A stretch of DNA of 64,000 nt from Allohoeflea poritis (GCF_027889715.1 NZ_JAPJZH010000004.1:186001-250000); one strand, 5' to 3'; shown: positions 47,874-57,400, counted from the first letter of the stretch. Notes: a model not told the origin generated them from the letters alone. Made by a program: numbers and translations.

Positions 47874-48083
47874 AGCAATTCTGAGTTAGATTGGAGCATT
47901 TGATTTCCGCACCCTCGAGAGGACTATCGTATTGAAAATAAAAGATGAATGGGCCGGGCGATTTTGGCCCCTGGCGTCGTTGGCTCACGCTTGTGGTGGG
48001 TTGGCACCACGGCGCGCAATCCGCCTAACCAGCGACCAAAATCGCCACGGTCAAATGATCCAATCTAACTCAGAATTGCTCTA
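47871..48083. mobile_element. MITE-like element, 213 bp, 33-bp terminal inverted repeats, TA target duplication
   Basis: The left terminus (47871-47903) and right terminus (48051-48083) are inverted copies identical at 32 of 33 positions and both end in TA, as expected for Tc1/IS630-type insertion. A second inverted pair lies inside (GGCGATTTTGG at 47957-47967 and CCAAAATCGCC at 48036-48046) and a third near the centre (GTGGTG at 47993-47998, CACCAC at 48005-48010). No transposase is encoded. Removing the element with one TA joins the MDR gene to TAA, then a three-base gap and the ATG of the enolase-like gene, so the insertion is precisely bounded. Confidence 0.88.
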
Positions 48084-48087
48084 AGCA

Positions 48088-49200
48088 ATGAAGATCACCC
48101 GCATCTCGGTCTATCACAAGGACCTGCCGCTGGCCGATCCCTACTGGCTGTCGGGCGGGCGGCTGAAGTTCGAGGTGCTCGACGCGACCTTCGTCAAGCT
48201 CGAAACCGATGCGGGCCTTGTCGGCTGGGGCGAAGGCACGCCCTGGGGGCACACCTATGTTCCGGCGCATGGTCCCGGGATCCGTGCGGGCATCGAGACC
48301 ATGGCCAAAGCCGTGCTCGGGCTCGATCCGCGCAAGGTGGAGCTGGTCGAGCGGGCCATGGATCTTTGCCTGCCCGGGCATCTATACGCCAAGGCGCCGA
48401 TCGATCTCGCCTGCTGGGACATCATGGGCAAGGCCTTCGGCCTGCCGGTCGCCGATCTGCTGGGCGGCAAGCGCGAAACCGGCACACCGGCGGCTTCATC
48501 GGTTTCTTCGGGCGATCCGGACTATATGACCGGCATTATCGAGCGTTACCGCGCGATGGGGTATGTCGCCCATTCCGCCAAGGTCGGTGGCAGCGATGTC
48601 GACAGGGACATCGAGCGTATCCGGCATCTGGAGGCGCAACGACGCCCGCAGGAAATCATTCTCTACGATGTCAATCGGGCCTGGACCCGCCGCGAGGCGA
48701 GCATTGTCATGAACGCGGTCGCCGATCTTGGCGTGACCTTCGAGCAACCGGGAGAAACGCTGGACGATATCGCCGAAATCCGGAAAGTGACCACCGCGCC
48801 AATCAGCGTCGACGAGACACTCGTCACGCTTCAGGACGCCTGCCGCATTGCTCGCGAAGGCATTGCCGATGTCTTCGGCATCAAGCTGAACCGGGTCGGC
48901 GGGCTGACAAAAGCGCGGCGCATCCGTGATGTCGCAATAGCCCATGGCATCCAGATGTTCGTGATGGCCACCGGCGGATCTGTGCTGGCCGATACGGAGG
49001 CTGCGCATCTTGCCCAATCGGTCCCGCAGGAATTCATCCACGCAAGCTGGGCATGCCAGGACATGCTGACAATCGATGTCGCACCCGGCCAGGGCTGCCG
49101 CTGCATCGACGGCATCATGACGATCGGCGAAGCCCCCGGCCTTGGCTGCGAACCCGACGAAGCGATCCTCGGCGAACCGGTCGCGGTTTACGGGGTGTAA
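48088..49200 (+). CDS. Enolase-superfamily protein, muconate-lactonizing-enzyme subgroup (first copy)
   Basis: The 370-aa product has the N-terminal capping domain and a beta/alpha barrel with metal ligands in 'LYDVNRAW' (Asp), 'VTFEQPGE' (Glu) and 'SVDETL' (Asp-Glu), and a Lys in 'GIKLNRVGG' on strand six typical of the MLE subgroup. The usual KxK on strand two is 'SAK' here, keeping only the second Lys. Such enzymes racemise or dehydrate acids or epimerise betaines. The ATG is only 4 bases from the MITE end and has no Shine-Dalgarno, so its original start region was displaced by the insertion. Three bases separate it from the next gene's start. Confidence 0.85.
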   Translation: MKITRISVYHKDLPLADPYWLSGGRLKFEVLDATFVKLETDAGLVGWGEGTPWGHTYVPAHGPGIRAGIETMAKAVLGLDPRKVELVERAMDLCLPGHLYAKAPIDLACWDIMGKAFGLPVADLLGGKRETGTPAASSVSSGDPDYMTGIIERYRAMGYVAHSAKVGGSDVDRDIERIRHLEAQRRPQEIILYDVNRAWTRREASIVMNAVADLGVTFEQPGETLDDIAEIRKVTTAPISVDETLVTLQDACRIAREGIADVFGIKLNRVGGLTKARRIRDVAIAHGIQMFVMATGGSVLADTEAAHLAQSVPQEFIHASWACQDMLTIDVAPGQGCRCIDGIMTIGEAPGLGCEPDEAILGEPVAVYGV

Positions 49201-49202
49201 CC

Positions 49203-50306
49203 ATGAAAATTACCCGGATAACGATCTGGCATGTGCCCCTTGCAAGCCACACTGCTTACAATATGGCGGCCGGCAAGAAATGCGAGACGGTCGAGACCGT
49301 CGCCGTTCGGCTTGAAACCGATGCCGGGATCGATGGCTGGGGTGAAGCCTGCCCGATCCCGCATTATCTGCCGGCCTATGCGCGCGGCATCGCGCCGGCG
49401 ATCGAGGAAATGGCGCCGGTGCTGATCGGCGCCGACCCGGTCGGGCCGGAAGCTTTGATGGACTGCCTCGATGCCCATCTGATCGGTCATGCCTATGCCA
49501 AATCTCCAATCGACATTGCATTGTGGGATATCACGGCAAAGGTTGCCGGTCTGCCGCTCCACGCGCTTCTTGGCGGGCGGCGGGTGCGTGACCTGCCGCT
49601 CTATCATTCGATCACCTGCATTGCGCCGGACGAGATGGTGCGGATCGCCAAGGACGCTTATGCGCAGGGTATCCGGCAATTCCAGGTCAAGCTCGGCGCC
49701 GACGATGACTGGCAGGCGGATGTGGAGCGGCTCGCCAAGGTGCGTGCGGCGGTCGGCGACGGCCCGCTGGTCTATGGCGACTGGAATTGCGGCTCGAGCC
49801 GGCTCGATGCCATACGGGTCGGACGCGCCGTGTCGGGACTGGACGTCATGTTCGAACAGCCCTGTGCCACGCTTGAAGACTGCGCTGCTGTCAAATCCGC
49901 CACCGGGCTGCCCATGAAGATCGATGAAAATGCACATGATGCGGAGTCGCTGCTCAAGGCGCACAGTCTCCAGTGCATGGATGCGGTGGCGATCAAGCTC
50001 TCGAAAATGGGCGGTGTCAGCGCCAGCCGCCGCGCCCGCGACCTGTGTGTGCATCTCGGCGCGCAGATGTGCATCGAAGACACCTGGGGATCGGACATCA
50101 CGACCGCGGCCCTGCTTCATCTCGGCGCCGCGACCGATCCGAAGGCGGTGATGAATGTCTGCGATCTTTCAGGTTACGTTTCGCCGCGCCTTGCGCCGGA
50201 CGGGCCGGTGCGGCAAGAAGGCCGCATTGCGCCGCCCGACGGCACGGGTCTCGGGATAACGCCCGATCCGGACCGGCTCGGACAAGCTGCCGCGCAATTC
50301 GACTAG
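49203..50306 (+). CDS. Enolase-superfamily protein, resembling betaine 2-epimerases (second copy)
   Basis: The 367-aa product has 'FQVKLGADDD' (strand two, Lys kept as QVK), metal ligands in 'YGDWNCGSS' (Asp), 'MFEQPCATL' (Glu) and 'IDENAH' (Asp-Glu), a strand-six Lys in 'AIKLSKMGG', and 'CIEDTWGSDITTAALLHL' near 285-302. By memory these motifs, including QVKLG, resemble the hydroxyproline-betaine 2-epimerase HpbD family more than mandelate racemase; this needs checking by alignment. ATG 49203 has GGGGTG upstream. It ends 12 bases before the class III PLP enzyme gene. Confidence 0.85.
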   Translation: MKITRITIWHVPLASHTAYNMAAGKKCETVETVAVRLETDAGIDGWGEACPIPHYLPAYARGIAPAIEEMAPVLIGADPVGPEALMDCLDAHLIGHAYAKSPIDIALWDITAKVAGLPLHALLGGRRVRDLPLYHSITCIAPDEMVRIAKDAYAQGIRQFQVKLGADDDWQADVERLAKVRAAVGDGPLVYGDWNCGSSRLDAIRVGRAVSGLDVMFEQPCATLEDCAAVKSATGLPMKIDENAHDAESLLKAHSLQCMDAVAIKLSKMGGVSASRRARDLCVHLGAQMCIEDTWGSDITTAALLHLGAATDPKAVMNVCDLSGYVSPRLAPDGPVRQEGRIAPPDGTGLGITPDPDRLGQAAAQFD

Positions 50307-50318
50307 AAAGGCAAGACC

Positions 50319-51602
50319 ATGGGTACCTCGCAGCAGGAATGGATCGAGCGGGCGGGCGCCGTGCTTCCGGCCGGCGGTTTCGGCAATTTCGATCCCGGCA
50401 TCATCATCCGCGAAGGCAAGGGTTCGCGCGTTTGGGATGAGGACGGCAACGAATATATCGACTATCTGATCGGCTCGGGACCGATGATGCTCGGTCACGG
50501 ACACGCGGAAGTCCTTGATGCCGTACAGGAACAGCTGGGCAAGGGCATGACATTCTTTGCCAACAATGCGCGGGGCATCGAACTTGCCGAGGAAATCTGC
50601 CGCGCCGTTCCCTGCTCGGAAATGGTGCGCTATGTCTCGTCCGGCGGCGAAGCGGACATGTACGCGATGCGGCTCGCCCGTGCCTTTACCGGGCGCGACA
50701 GGATCATCAAGTTCGAGGGCGGATATCACGGCATGTCGGCAGAGGCGCAGATGAGCCTGGCGCCCTCCCGGTTGGCCAATTTTCCCACTGCCGTTCCCGA
50801 TTCCGCCGGCATTCCTTCCAGTGTGCGCGACGAAATGCTGATCGCGCCGTTCAACGACATCGAATTCGTGCGTTCCCTGATCGCGGAATACCAGGGCAAG
50901 ATCGCGGCGATCATCGTCGAACCGCTGCAGCGCATCATTCCCCCGCAACCGGGTTTCCTTGAAGCGCTGCGCGAGGAATGCTCGAACAATGGCATCGTCC
51001 TGATCTTCGACGAGATCGTGACCGGTTTCCGCTTTGCCTATGGCGGAGCACAGGAGCTTTACGGCGTGGTGCCGGATGTGTGCACGCTCGGCAAGGTGAT
51101 CGGCGGCGGATTTCCGCTGGCCGCGATCGCCGGTCGCGCCGATATCATGGCGCATTTCGACAAGTCGAAGGTTGGCGCGGACGGTTTCCTGATGCAGCTC
51201 GGAACGCTGAGCGGCAATCCTGTGGCTGCCGTTGCGGGCCTCAAGACGATGGAAATCCTGAGGCGGCCAGGTGCCTATGAGGCGCTGCGCAAGAGCGGCG
51301 AAACCCTGATGGCGGCCATGACAAATGCGCTGACAAAAGCCGGTATCGACCACCGCATTGTCGGCGATCCGACCCTGTTCGACGTGGTCTTCACAGCCAA
51401 TGAGGTGCGTGACTACCGCGATGTCTTTGCGGCAGATGCCGGGATCAACGCGCGGTTCAACGCGGCGCTGCGGGCCAGGGGCATCTTCAAGTCGCCCGGT
51501 AAGGTTTATCCCTCTCTTGCGTTGACTGAGGAGGATATCGCGCAGACCGTCGAGGCGATCGAGTTCGCCGCCAACGAACTGTGCCGGGAACCGGTCGCAT
51601 AG
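50319..51602 (+). CDS. Class III PLP-dependent aminotransferase / aminomutase (GSAM-like)
   Basis: The 427-aa product resembles glutamate-1-semialdehyde 2,1-aminomutase and related class III enzymes: 'VSSGGEADMYAMRLARAFTG' (phosphate-binding, cited as 'SGGEADMYAM'), 'YHGMSAEA', 'LIFDEIVTGFR' with the PLP Asp, and 'TLGKVIGGGFPLAAIAG' with the Schiff-base Lys near 252. It could transfer or move an amino group on the demethylated product of the cluster. A housekeeping HemL is less likely here because the gene is the last in a catabolic operon. AAAGG lies just upstream of its ATG. Confidence 0.85.
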   Translation: MGTSQQEWIERAGAVLPAGGFGNFDPGIIIREGKGSRVWDEDGNEYIDYLIGSGPMMLGHGHAEVLDAVQEQLGKGMTFFANNARGIELAEEICRAVPCSEMVRYVSSGGEADMYAMRLARAFTGRDRIIKFEGGYHGMSAEAQMSLAPSRLANFPTAVPDSAGIPSSVRDEMLIAPFNDIEFVRSLIAEYQGKIAAIIVEPLQRIIPPQPGFLEALREECSNNGIVLIFDEIVTGFRFAYGGAQELYGVVPDVCTLGKVIGGGFPLAAIAGRADIMAHFDKSKVGADGFLMQLGTLSGNPVAAVAGLKTMEILRRPGAYEALRKSGETLMAAMTNALTKAGIDHRIVGDPTLFDVVFTANEVRDYRDVFAADAGINARFNAALRARGIFKSPGKVYPSLALTEEDIAQTVEAIEFAANELCREPVA

Positions 51603-51679
51603 GCTCGCCGGCCTGATTGCTGTTTCGTGCAGGCGGCGGTTCGGTTATGGTGGCCCCGATCATTCGAGGGGATCTTTTC

Positions 51680-52297
51680 ATGACCGCCGCGCTATCTCTT
51701 TTCAGGCCCTTTCGACCGGGTGTCGTTATTGCTTTCCTGCTGTCGCTTCTGGCGCTCAGCGGCTGCGGCATCAATGCCATTCCGACCTATGAGGAGCAGG
51801 CAAAGGCCGCCTGGAGCCAGGTGCTCAACCAGTATCAGCGCCGCGCCGACCTCATTCCCAATTTGATCGAGACCGTCAAAGGTTATGCGGCTCAGGAAAA
51901 GGACGTGCTGACCTCCGTGGTCGATGCGCGCGCCAAGGCGACATCGGTCCAGATCCCGTCCGATGTTTTGACCAATCCGCAGGCATTCGAGACCTTCCAG
52001 CAGAACCAGTCGGCGCTGACCTCCGCGCTGACCCGCCTGCTGGCCGTATCCGAAGCCTATCCGGATCTGAAATCCAATCAGAATTTCCTTGCCCTGCAGT
52101 CACAGCTGGAAGGAACGGAAAACCGCATTGCCGTTGCCCGGCGCGACTATATCGAGGCGGTGCGCAAATATAATACCGAGCTCAAGACGATCCCCGGCCG
52201 CTGGTGGGCGTCCTGGTTCTATCCGGAGGCCAGGCCGATGCAGACCTTTACCATCGACGCGCAGAGCCGCGAGGTTCCCAAGGTCAACTTCGATTGA
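51680..52297 (+). CDS. LemA family lipoprotein
   Basis: The 205-aa product is a LemA family protein with a lipoprotein signal ('LALSGCG', Cys near residue 29) and the coiled helical LemA domain: 'YEEQAKAAWSQVLNQYQRRA', 'DLIPNLIETVKGYA', 'YPDLKSNQNFLALQSQLEGT'. The function is not settled, though the family is widespread. ATG 51680 follows GAGGGGAT. It is 11 bases before a TPM-domain gene, and LemA with TPM proteins is a recurring pair. Confidence 0.9.
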   Translation: MTAALSLFRPFRPGVVIAFLLSLLALSGCGINAIPTYEEQAKAAWSQVLNQYQRRADLIPNLIETVKGYAAQEKDVLTSVVDARAKATSVQIPSDVLTNPQAFETFQQNQSALTSALTRLLAVSEAYPDLKSNQNFLALQSQLEGTENRIAVARRDYIEAVRKYNTELKTIPGRWWASWFYPEARPMQTFTIDAQSREVPKVNFD

Positions 52298-52308
52298 GGC
52301 GGCGCGGG

Positions 52309-53118
52309 ATGGTTTGGATCATACGCATGAAAGGCGGGGCTCTTTGCCTGCTGGTTCTTTGCGTTCTGGCGTTCACGCCGAATTCCGGCGCACAGGCCCA
52401 GGACATTCCGCAGCTCACCGGGCGGGTCATGGACACCGCCGGCATATTGCCGGACGACGCCAAGGCGCGACTGATAGCGCAATTGGCCGCTTTCGAGGAC
52501 AAGTCGTCCGACCAGCTGGTGGTGGCAACGATCCCCACCACTGGCGACTGGACGATCGAGCACTACGCCAATCTGATGTTCCGCCGCTGGGGGCTTGGAC
52601 AGGCAGAGGAAAACAATGGCGTCCTGCTGCTGGTTGCCGTCAATGACCGCAAGTTGCGCATCGAGGTCGGCTATGGTCTGGAAGGCATCCTGACCGACGT
52701 CCTGTCCAAACTGATCATCGATGAGGCCATCGTGCCGGAATTCCGGGCCGGGGACTTTCCCGGAGGTATCCAGGCCGGTGTCGACAACATCATAGCGGTG
52801 CTGGAAGGCGATGCCGCGGAGCTCGAAGCACGCGCAAAGCGCAACGAACGGTGGATCGATCCCGATGACCTGGCCGCCATCGGCTTTTTCAGCCTTTTCG
52901 GCCTGTTCTTCGGCAGCATGATCATCTTTTCGATCCTCGCGCGGATTTTCGGAAAGAAGATCGCGCCCGGACGCTACAAATGGCTGGGCATGCAGGTCAC
53001 CTATGGCGGCTCAAGCAGTTCGTCCGGCCGTTCGTCGGGATGGAGCGGTTCGAGTTCCGGCGGGTTTTCGGGCGGCGGCGGCTCGTCCGGCGGCGGCGGC
53101 GCATCGGGGAGTTGGTGA
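52309..53118 (+). CDS. TPM-domain (YgcG-like) membrane-anchored protein with Gly/Ser-rich tail
   Basis: The 269-aa product has a signal peptide (about 1-30), an extracytoplasmic TPM domain ('LTGRVMDTAGILPDDAKARL', then 'VVATIPTTGDWTIEHYANLM', 'EVGYGLEGILTDVLS'), a transmembrane segment near 195-215 and a long low-complexity tail rich in Gly and Ser (about 235-268). TPM domains occur in thylakoid assembly and membrane stress proteins; the bacterial role is unclear. The stop overlaps the next gene by one base. Confidence 0.9.
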   Translation: MVWIIRMKGGALCLLVLCVLAFTPNSGAQAQDIPQLTGRVMDTAGILPDDAKARLIAQLAAFEDKSSDQLVVATIPTTGDWTIEHYANLMFRRWGLGQAEENNGVLLLVAVNDRKLRIEVGYGLEGILTDVLSKLIIDEAIVPEFRAGDFPGGIQAGVDNIIAVLEGDAAELEARAKRNERWIDPDDLAAIGFFSLFGLFFGSMIIFSILARIFGKKIAPGRYKWLGMQVTYGGSSSSSGRSSGWSGSSSGGFSGGGGSSGGGGASGSW

Positions 53119-53744
53119 TGCTGGACAAACGGGAACACGAGCTGATCGCTGCCGCCATACGCGATGCCGAGGCGAAGACCAGCGGCGAGATCCATTGCGT
53201 CGTGTGCCGCAGGTCGGCCCCGTATTTCATGGCCGCGGCCTTTGTTCTTTCATCCGCCGCCCTGATGCTGGGAACGGCGATTGCCTGGATCTTCCACTGG
53301 CTCTGGATCGATGTCGGCACGGCCACATTTTCCAGCGCGCTGCTTTGCGCCTGGCTGCTCAGCATGGTCCTGATCTGGCGGTTTCCGTCCTGGCGGCTTT
53401 TATTCGTTACCAAGGCGGTGCGGTATCGACGCGCCCATGCGCATGCTGTTCAGCAGTTCCTCGCGCATAATATCCACGCCACGCAGGGCCGCACGGGCGT
53501 GCTGATATTCGTGTCGCTTGACGAGCATTTCGCGGAGATTATCGCCGATGACGGCATTTCCGGGAAGGTCGATCAGGAACAGTGGAACGCCATTGTCCGC
53601 ACCATCACCGACGGCGCCGCCAACAACAAGCTCGCCGATGCGCTTGTGGCGGCGGTGAACGATGCCGGCGCGCTTCTGGCGCAGCATTTTCCACCCGGTC
53701 CGGATGACAGGAACGAGCTTCCGGACCGCGTGGTCGAACTTTAG
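53118..53744 (+). CDS. TPM-domain membrane protein (second copy)
   Basis: The 208-aa product starts with a short N-terminal segment ('AAIRDAEAKTSGEIHCVVCR') carrying a TPM-like pattern, then two transmembrane segments near 36-58 and 68-90, and a C-terminal TPM-like part ('GVLIFVSLDEHFAEIIADDG', 'NNKLADALVAAVNDAGALLA'). It is coupled to the preceding TPM gene by TGATG overlap. The LemA-TPM-TPM trio is a single transcription unit by spacing. Confidence 0.88.
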   Translation: MLDKREHELIAAAIRDAEAKTSGEIHCVVCRRSAPYFMAAAFVLSSAALMLGTAIAWIFHWLWIDVGTATFSSALLCAWLLSMVLIWRFPSWRLLFVTKAVRYRRAHAHAVQQFLAHNIHATQGRTGVLIFVSLDEHFAEIIADDGISGKVDQEQWNAIVRTITDGAANNKLADALVAAVNDAGALLAQHFPPGPDDRNELPDRVVEL

Positions 53745-53761
53745 ACCAGACACGCTCTAAA

Positions 53762-53775
53762 TAAGCCGGCTAATT
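53762..53775. terminator. Imperfect palindrome between convergent genes, relative of the parB-holA one
   Basis: TAAGCCGGCTAATT is similar to the 16063-16076 palindrome ATAAGCCGGCTTAT and is likewise followed by a short T stretch (TTTT around 53775). It lies between the TPM gene and the convergent AhpD-like gene. It probably serves as a shared terminator, but its stem is only 4-5 bp. Confidence 0.35.
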
Positions 53776-54351
53776 TTAACGCGCCATAGCGTGATATTCG
53801 TCATTTGGGCGCATGTCGGTCGCGGCAGCCATCCTGTTGGACATGTTGAAGAAGGAGGCCGTTGCCGCGATGTCCCAGATGTCGCGGTCATTGAAGCCGA
53901 CATCGCGCAGGGCCCGGCGGTCGGACTCGATGATCTTGTCGGGCTGTTCCGTCAGCTTGACGGCAAAATCGAGCATGGCGGTCTGGCGCGCGTCGAGATC
54001 CGCGGCCCGATAGTTCATGGCGATCTGCTCGCCAAGCGCCGGATTCCCCGAGAGTTGCCGGACAGCGGCACCATGGGCGCTGAGGCAGTAATAGCAGTGA
54101 TTCACCGACGAGACCGCGACCGCGATCATTTCCCGTTCCAGCTTGGACAGGCCCGATTCGCCGAGCATCAGATCGTTGTAGAACATCTTGAAGGCCTGCA
54201 GCTTGGCCTCGTCGAAGGCATAGGCGAGAAGCACATTGGGGATCATCCCCAGCTTTTCCTGGCACTTGTCGAAATAGGCCTTCGTCTCGGGGCTCAGTTC
54301 AGCCACCGGTCCCGTATCGAGAGCGGTTATCGGGTTTTCTTTGCTGCTCAT
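53776..54351 (-). CDS. AhpD-like peroxidase-related (carboxymuconolactone decarboxylase fold) protein
   Basis: The 191-aa product belongs to the uncharacterised peroxidase-related group of the AhpD/CMD fold. It has 'VSSVNHCYYCLSAHGAAVR' with the CxxC redox pair and the proton-relay His, plus 'TSRELIAVAVS'-like 'LEREMIAVAVS'. It probably reduces small peroxides or acts as a disulfide relay; the partner electron donor is not visible. It converges on the LemA-TPM cluster and is divergent from the glutamate dehydrogenase gene. Confidence 0.9.
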   Translation of the reverse strand: MSSKENPITALDTGPVAELSPETKAYFDKCQEKLGMIPNVLLAYAFDEAKLQAFKMFYNDLMLGESGLSKLEREMIAVAVSSVNHCYYCLSAHGAAVRQLSGNPALGEQIAMNYRAADLDARQTAMLDFAVKLTEQPDKIIESDRRALRDVGFNDRDIWDIAATASFFNMSNRMAAATDMRPNDEYHAMAR

Positions 54352-54472
54352 ATGAAGACTCCGGTCTACGCATTTTTGAGGGTGCAGTTTTGCCGCTTAT
54401 CCGGTAACTGTTTTGTTAGCATTCATTGCTGCGGGGGGTCGAGACCCCGTTGTGACCGAGGGGGAGAATGAG

Positions 54473-57400
54473 ATGGGTACGCGCCGGCACCCGAAGCGTG
54501 ACAAACAGATCGCCAGAATCGCCGAAATCCTCAGCCAGCAAAAACAACACTATATCGAACCCGATTTCCTGTTCGGCCATGTCAGCGCCGATGACGTGCT
54601 TCTGTACCGGCCGGAATCACTGGCCGCGGCCTGTGTGCATGCCCGCAATCAGCTCGATGCTTGGAACGGCAAGGATACGCGCATTCATGTCGGGCCTGTT
54701 GACGGGGTGGATCTGGCCGGACGGTCCCTGACGGTCATCACGCTTGTCGACCGCAACATGCCGTTCATTTTCGATTCCGTCATGGGCGAGGTCTCGCATG
54801 CGCATCGTGACATCTGCCTCGCCGCGCATCCGATCCTCAGACTAAAACGTGCCGCCGATGGCGCGATCCGGGAAATCGCGCCCGCCGTGGGCGGCGAGGC
54901 CGAAGAGGACTGGAACAAGGTCAGCGTGGTACAGATCCACCTGCCGCGTCTTTCCGCCGATGCCATCAAGCTGCTGAAGGCGAACCTGCTTAAAGTGTTC
55001 GATCAGGTGCACCGCGCGGTGGCCGACTGGACCGCCATGCTCGGGCGTCTCGACAATATCGTTGTCGAACTCCAGAACGCCGGCGGCAGCCAGCACCTGG
55101 CGGAACGCGAGGAGGCGCTGGCCTTTCTCGAATGGCTGCGCGACGACAATTTCACCTTTCTCGGCATGCGCGAATACAACTTCCGGGGAAGCGGCCGCGA
55201 CGCCACGGTCGAGCGGGCGGAAGCGACGGGATTGGGTATCCTGTCCGACCCGGATGTGCGGGTCCTGCGGCGCGGCAGGGATCCGGTCACGACGACGCCG
55301 GAACTGCTTGCCTTCCTCCAGGGGCCCGATGCGCTGATCGTCACCAAGGCCAATGTGCGCTCGCTGGTGCACCGGCGGACCTATATGGATTATGTCGGGG
55401 TCAAGCGCTACGACGAGAGCGGCCGGGTGACCGGCGAACTGCGCATCGTCGGTCTGTTCACCTCGACCGCCTATACGCGCTCGGTGCAGCGCATTCCGCT
55501 CTTGCGGTCCAAGGCGACAGCCGTGGTGGAAAGTTTCGGCTTCGATTCCGAGAGCCATTCCGGGAAAGTGCTTCTCAATGCGCTGGAAAGCTATCCGCGC
55601 GACGAGCTGTTCCAGGTGGACGTTCCGATGCTTGCCGGTTTCTGCGAGCAGATCATCGAGCTGAGCGACAGGCCGCGCGTGCGGGTGCTGCCGCGCATCG
55701 ACCGGTTCGACCGGTTTGTCTCCGTGCTCGTTTATGTTCCGAGGGATCAGTACGACACCGATGCGCGCGGACGCATCGGCGCCTATCTGAAGGATGTGTT
55801 CGATGCGCGGCTGTCGGCCTATTATCCGGCCTTTCCCGAGGGCGGCGTGGCGCGCGTGCACTTCGTGCTCGGTCGCTCGGGCGGGCGCACGCCGCGCGTG
55901 TCGCAGGAGGTGCTCGAAAACGCCGTGCGCCGCATCGTCACACGCTGGGAGGACCAGTTCTCGACGCTTGCCGGCGTGGATGCGCTCGCCCTGCACACAT
56001 CGGACGCCTATCGCGACAATTTCACGCCGGAGGAAGCGGTCGAGGATTTGCCGAGCTTCCTGCAATGCGCGCAGGACACGCCGATCTGCATCGACTTTTA
56101 CCAGCGCGACGGCGAGGCCAGCGAAAACCTGTCCTTGAAGATCTTCCACCTGGACGCGCCCGTGGCGCTCTCGCGGCGCGTGCCGCTCTTGGAAAATCTC
56201 GGCTTCAACGTGATCAGCGAGCAGACATTCGAGGTCGCGGTGGGCGTTGACGTCACCCAGACCCGCAAGGTCGTCCTGCACAATATGGAGCTGGTGCACC
56301 GCGACGGCATGCCGGTCGATCTGGCGCGGCTTGTCGATCTGCTCGACGAGGCGTTCCTGTCCACCTGGTTCGGACGCATCGACAATGACAGCTTCAACCG
56401 GCTGGTCATCAATGCGGGGCTGACGGCGCGCGAGGTCAAGGTGCTGCGCGCCTATGCGCGCTATCTCCGCCAGGCGGGCATCACCTATTCACAGGGCTAT
56501 ATCGCCGGCACGCTCAATACCTACCCGGAAATCGCGGCGGAACTGTTCGGCCTGTTCCGCACCCGGTTCGATCCGTCGCTCAAGGTGCGCGCCGCGGCGA
56601 AGGAATTCGACGAAATCATCGGCCGTATCGAAACCGCGCTGGCAAGGGTGCCGAGCCTCGACGACGACCGGATCTTCCGCCGTTTCATCAATGTCATCTC
56701 GTCGACCCTGCGCACCAACTACTACCAGAAGACCGGCGACGGCGGCGTGCACGACACGCTGGCCTTCAAGCTCGATCCGCGCGCGCTCGAGGGCATTCCC
56801 GATCCGCGCCCCTACCGGGAGATTTTCGTCTACGGTTCGGATGTCGAGGGCGTGCATCTGCGCTTCGGGCCCATCGCCCGCGGCGGGCTGCGCTGGTCCG
56901 ACCGCGCGCAGGACTACCGCACCGAAGTCCTCGGACTGGTCAAGGCGCAGCAGGTCAAGAATGCGGTGATCGTGCCGGTCGGTTCGAAGGGCGGTTTCTA
57001 TCCCAAGAACCTTCCGACCAGCGGCACGCGCGACGACGTCTTCAATGCCGGCCGCGAGGCCTACAAGACCTTCATCTCGACGCTTCTGTCGGTCACCGAC
57101 AATATCGTCGACGGCAAGGTCGTCTCGCCGAAGAACACGCTGTGCCATGATGGCGACGATCCCTATTTCGTCGTGGCAGCCGACAAGGGAACCGCGACTT
57201 TTTCCGATACGGCAAATGCGATCAGTCAGGCACATCATTTCTGGCTGGACGATGCCTTCGCGTCAGGCGGATCGGACGGTTACGACCACAAGAAGATGGG
57301 CATTACCGCGCGCGGCGCCTGGGAAGCGGTGGAACGGCACTTCCGCGAGATGGATATCGATATCCAGAAGAACGAATTCACGGTTGTCGGCGTCGGCGAC

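Noticed and set aside
53744-53776. A second copy of the MITE
   Set aside because: The sequence near 53755 shares only 'CTCTAA' with the element ends, too little to call a copy.
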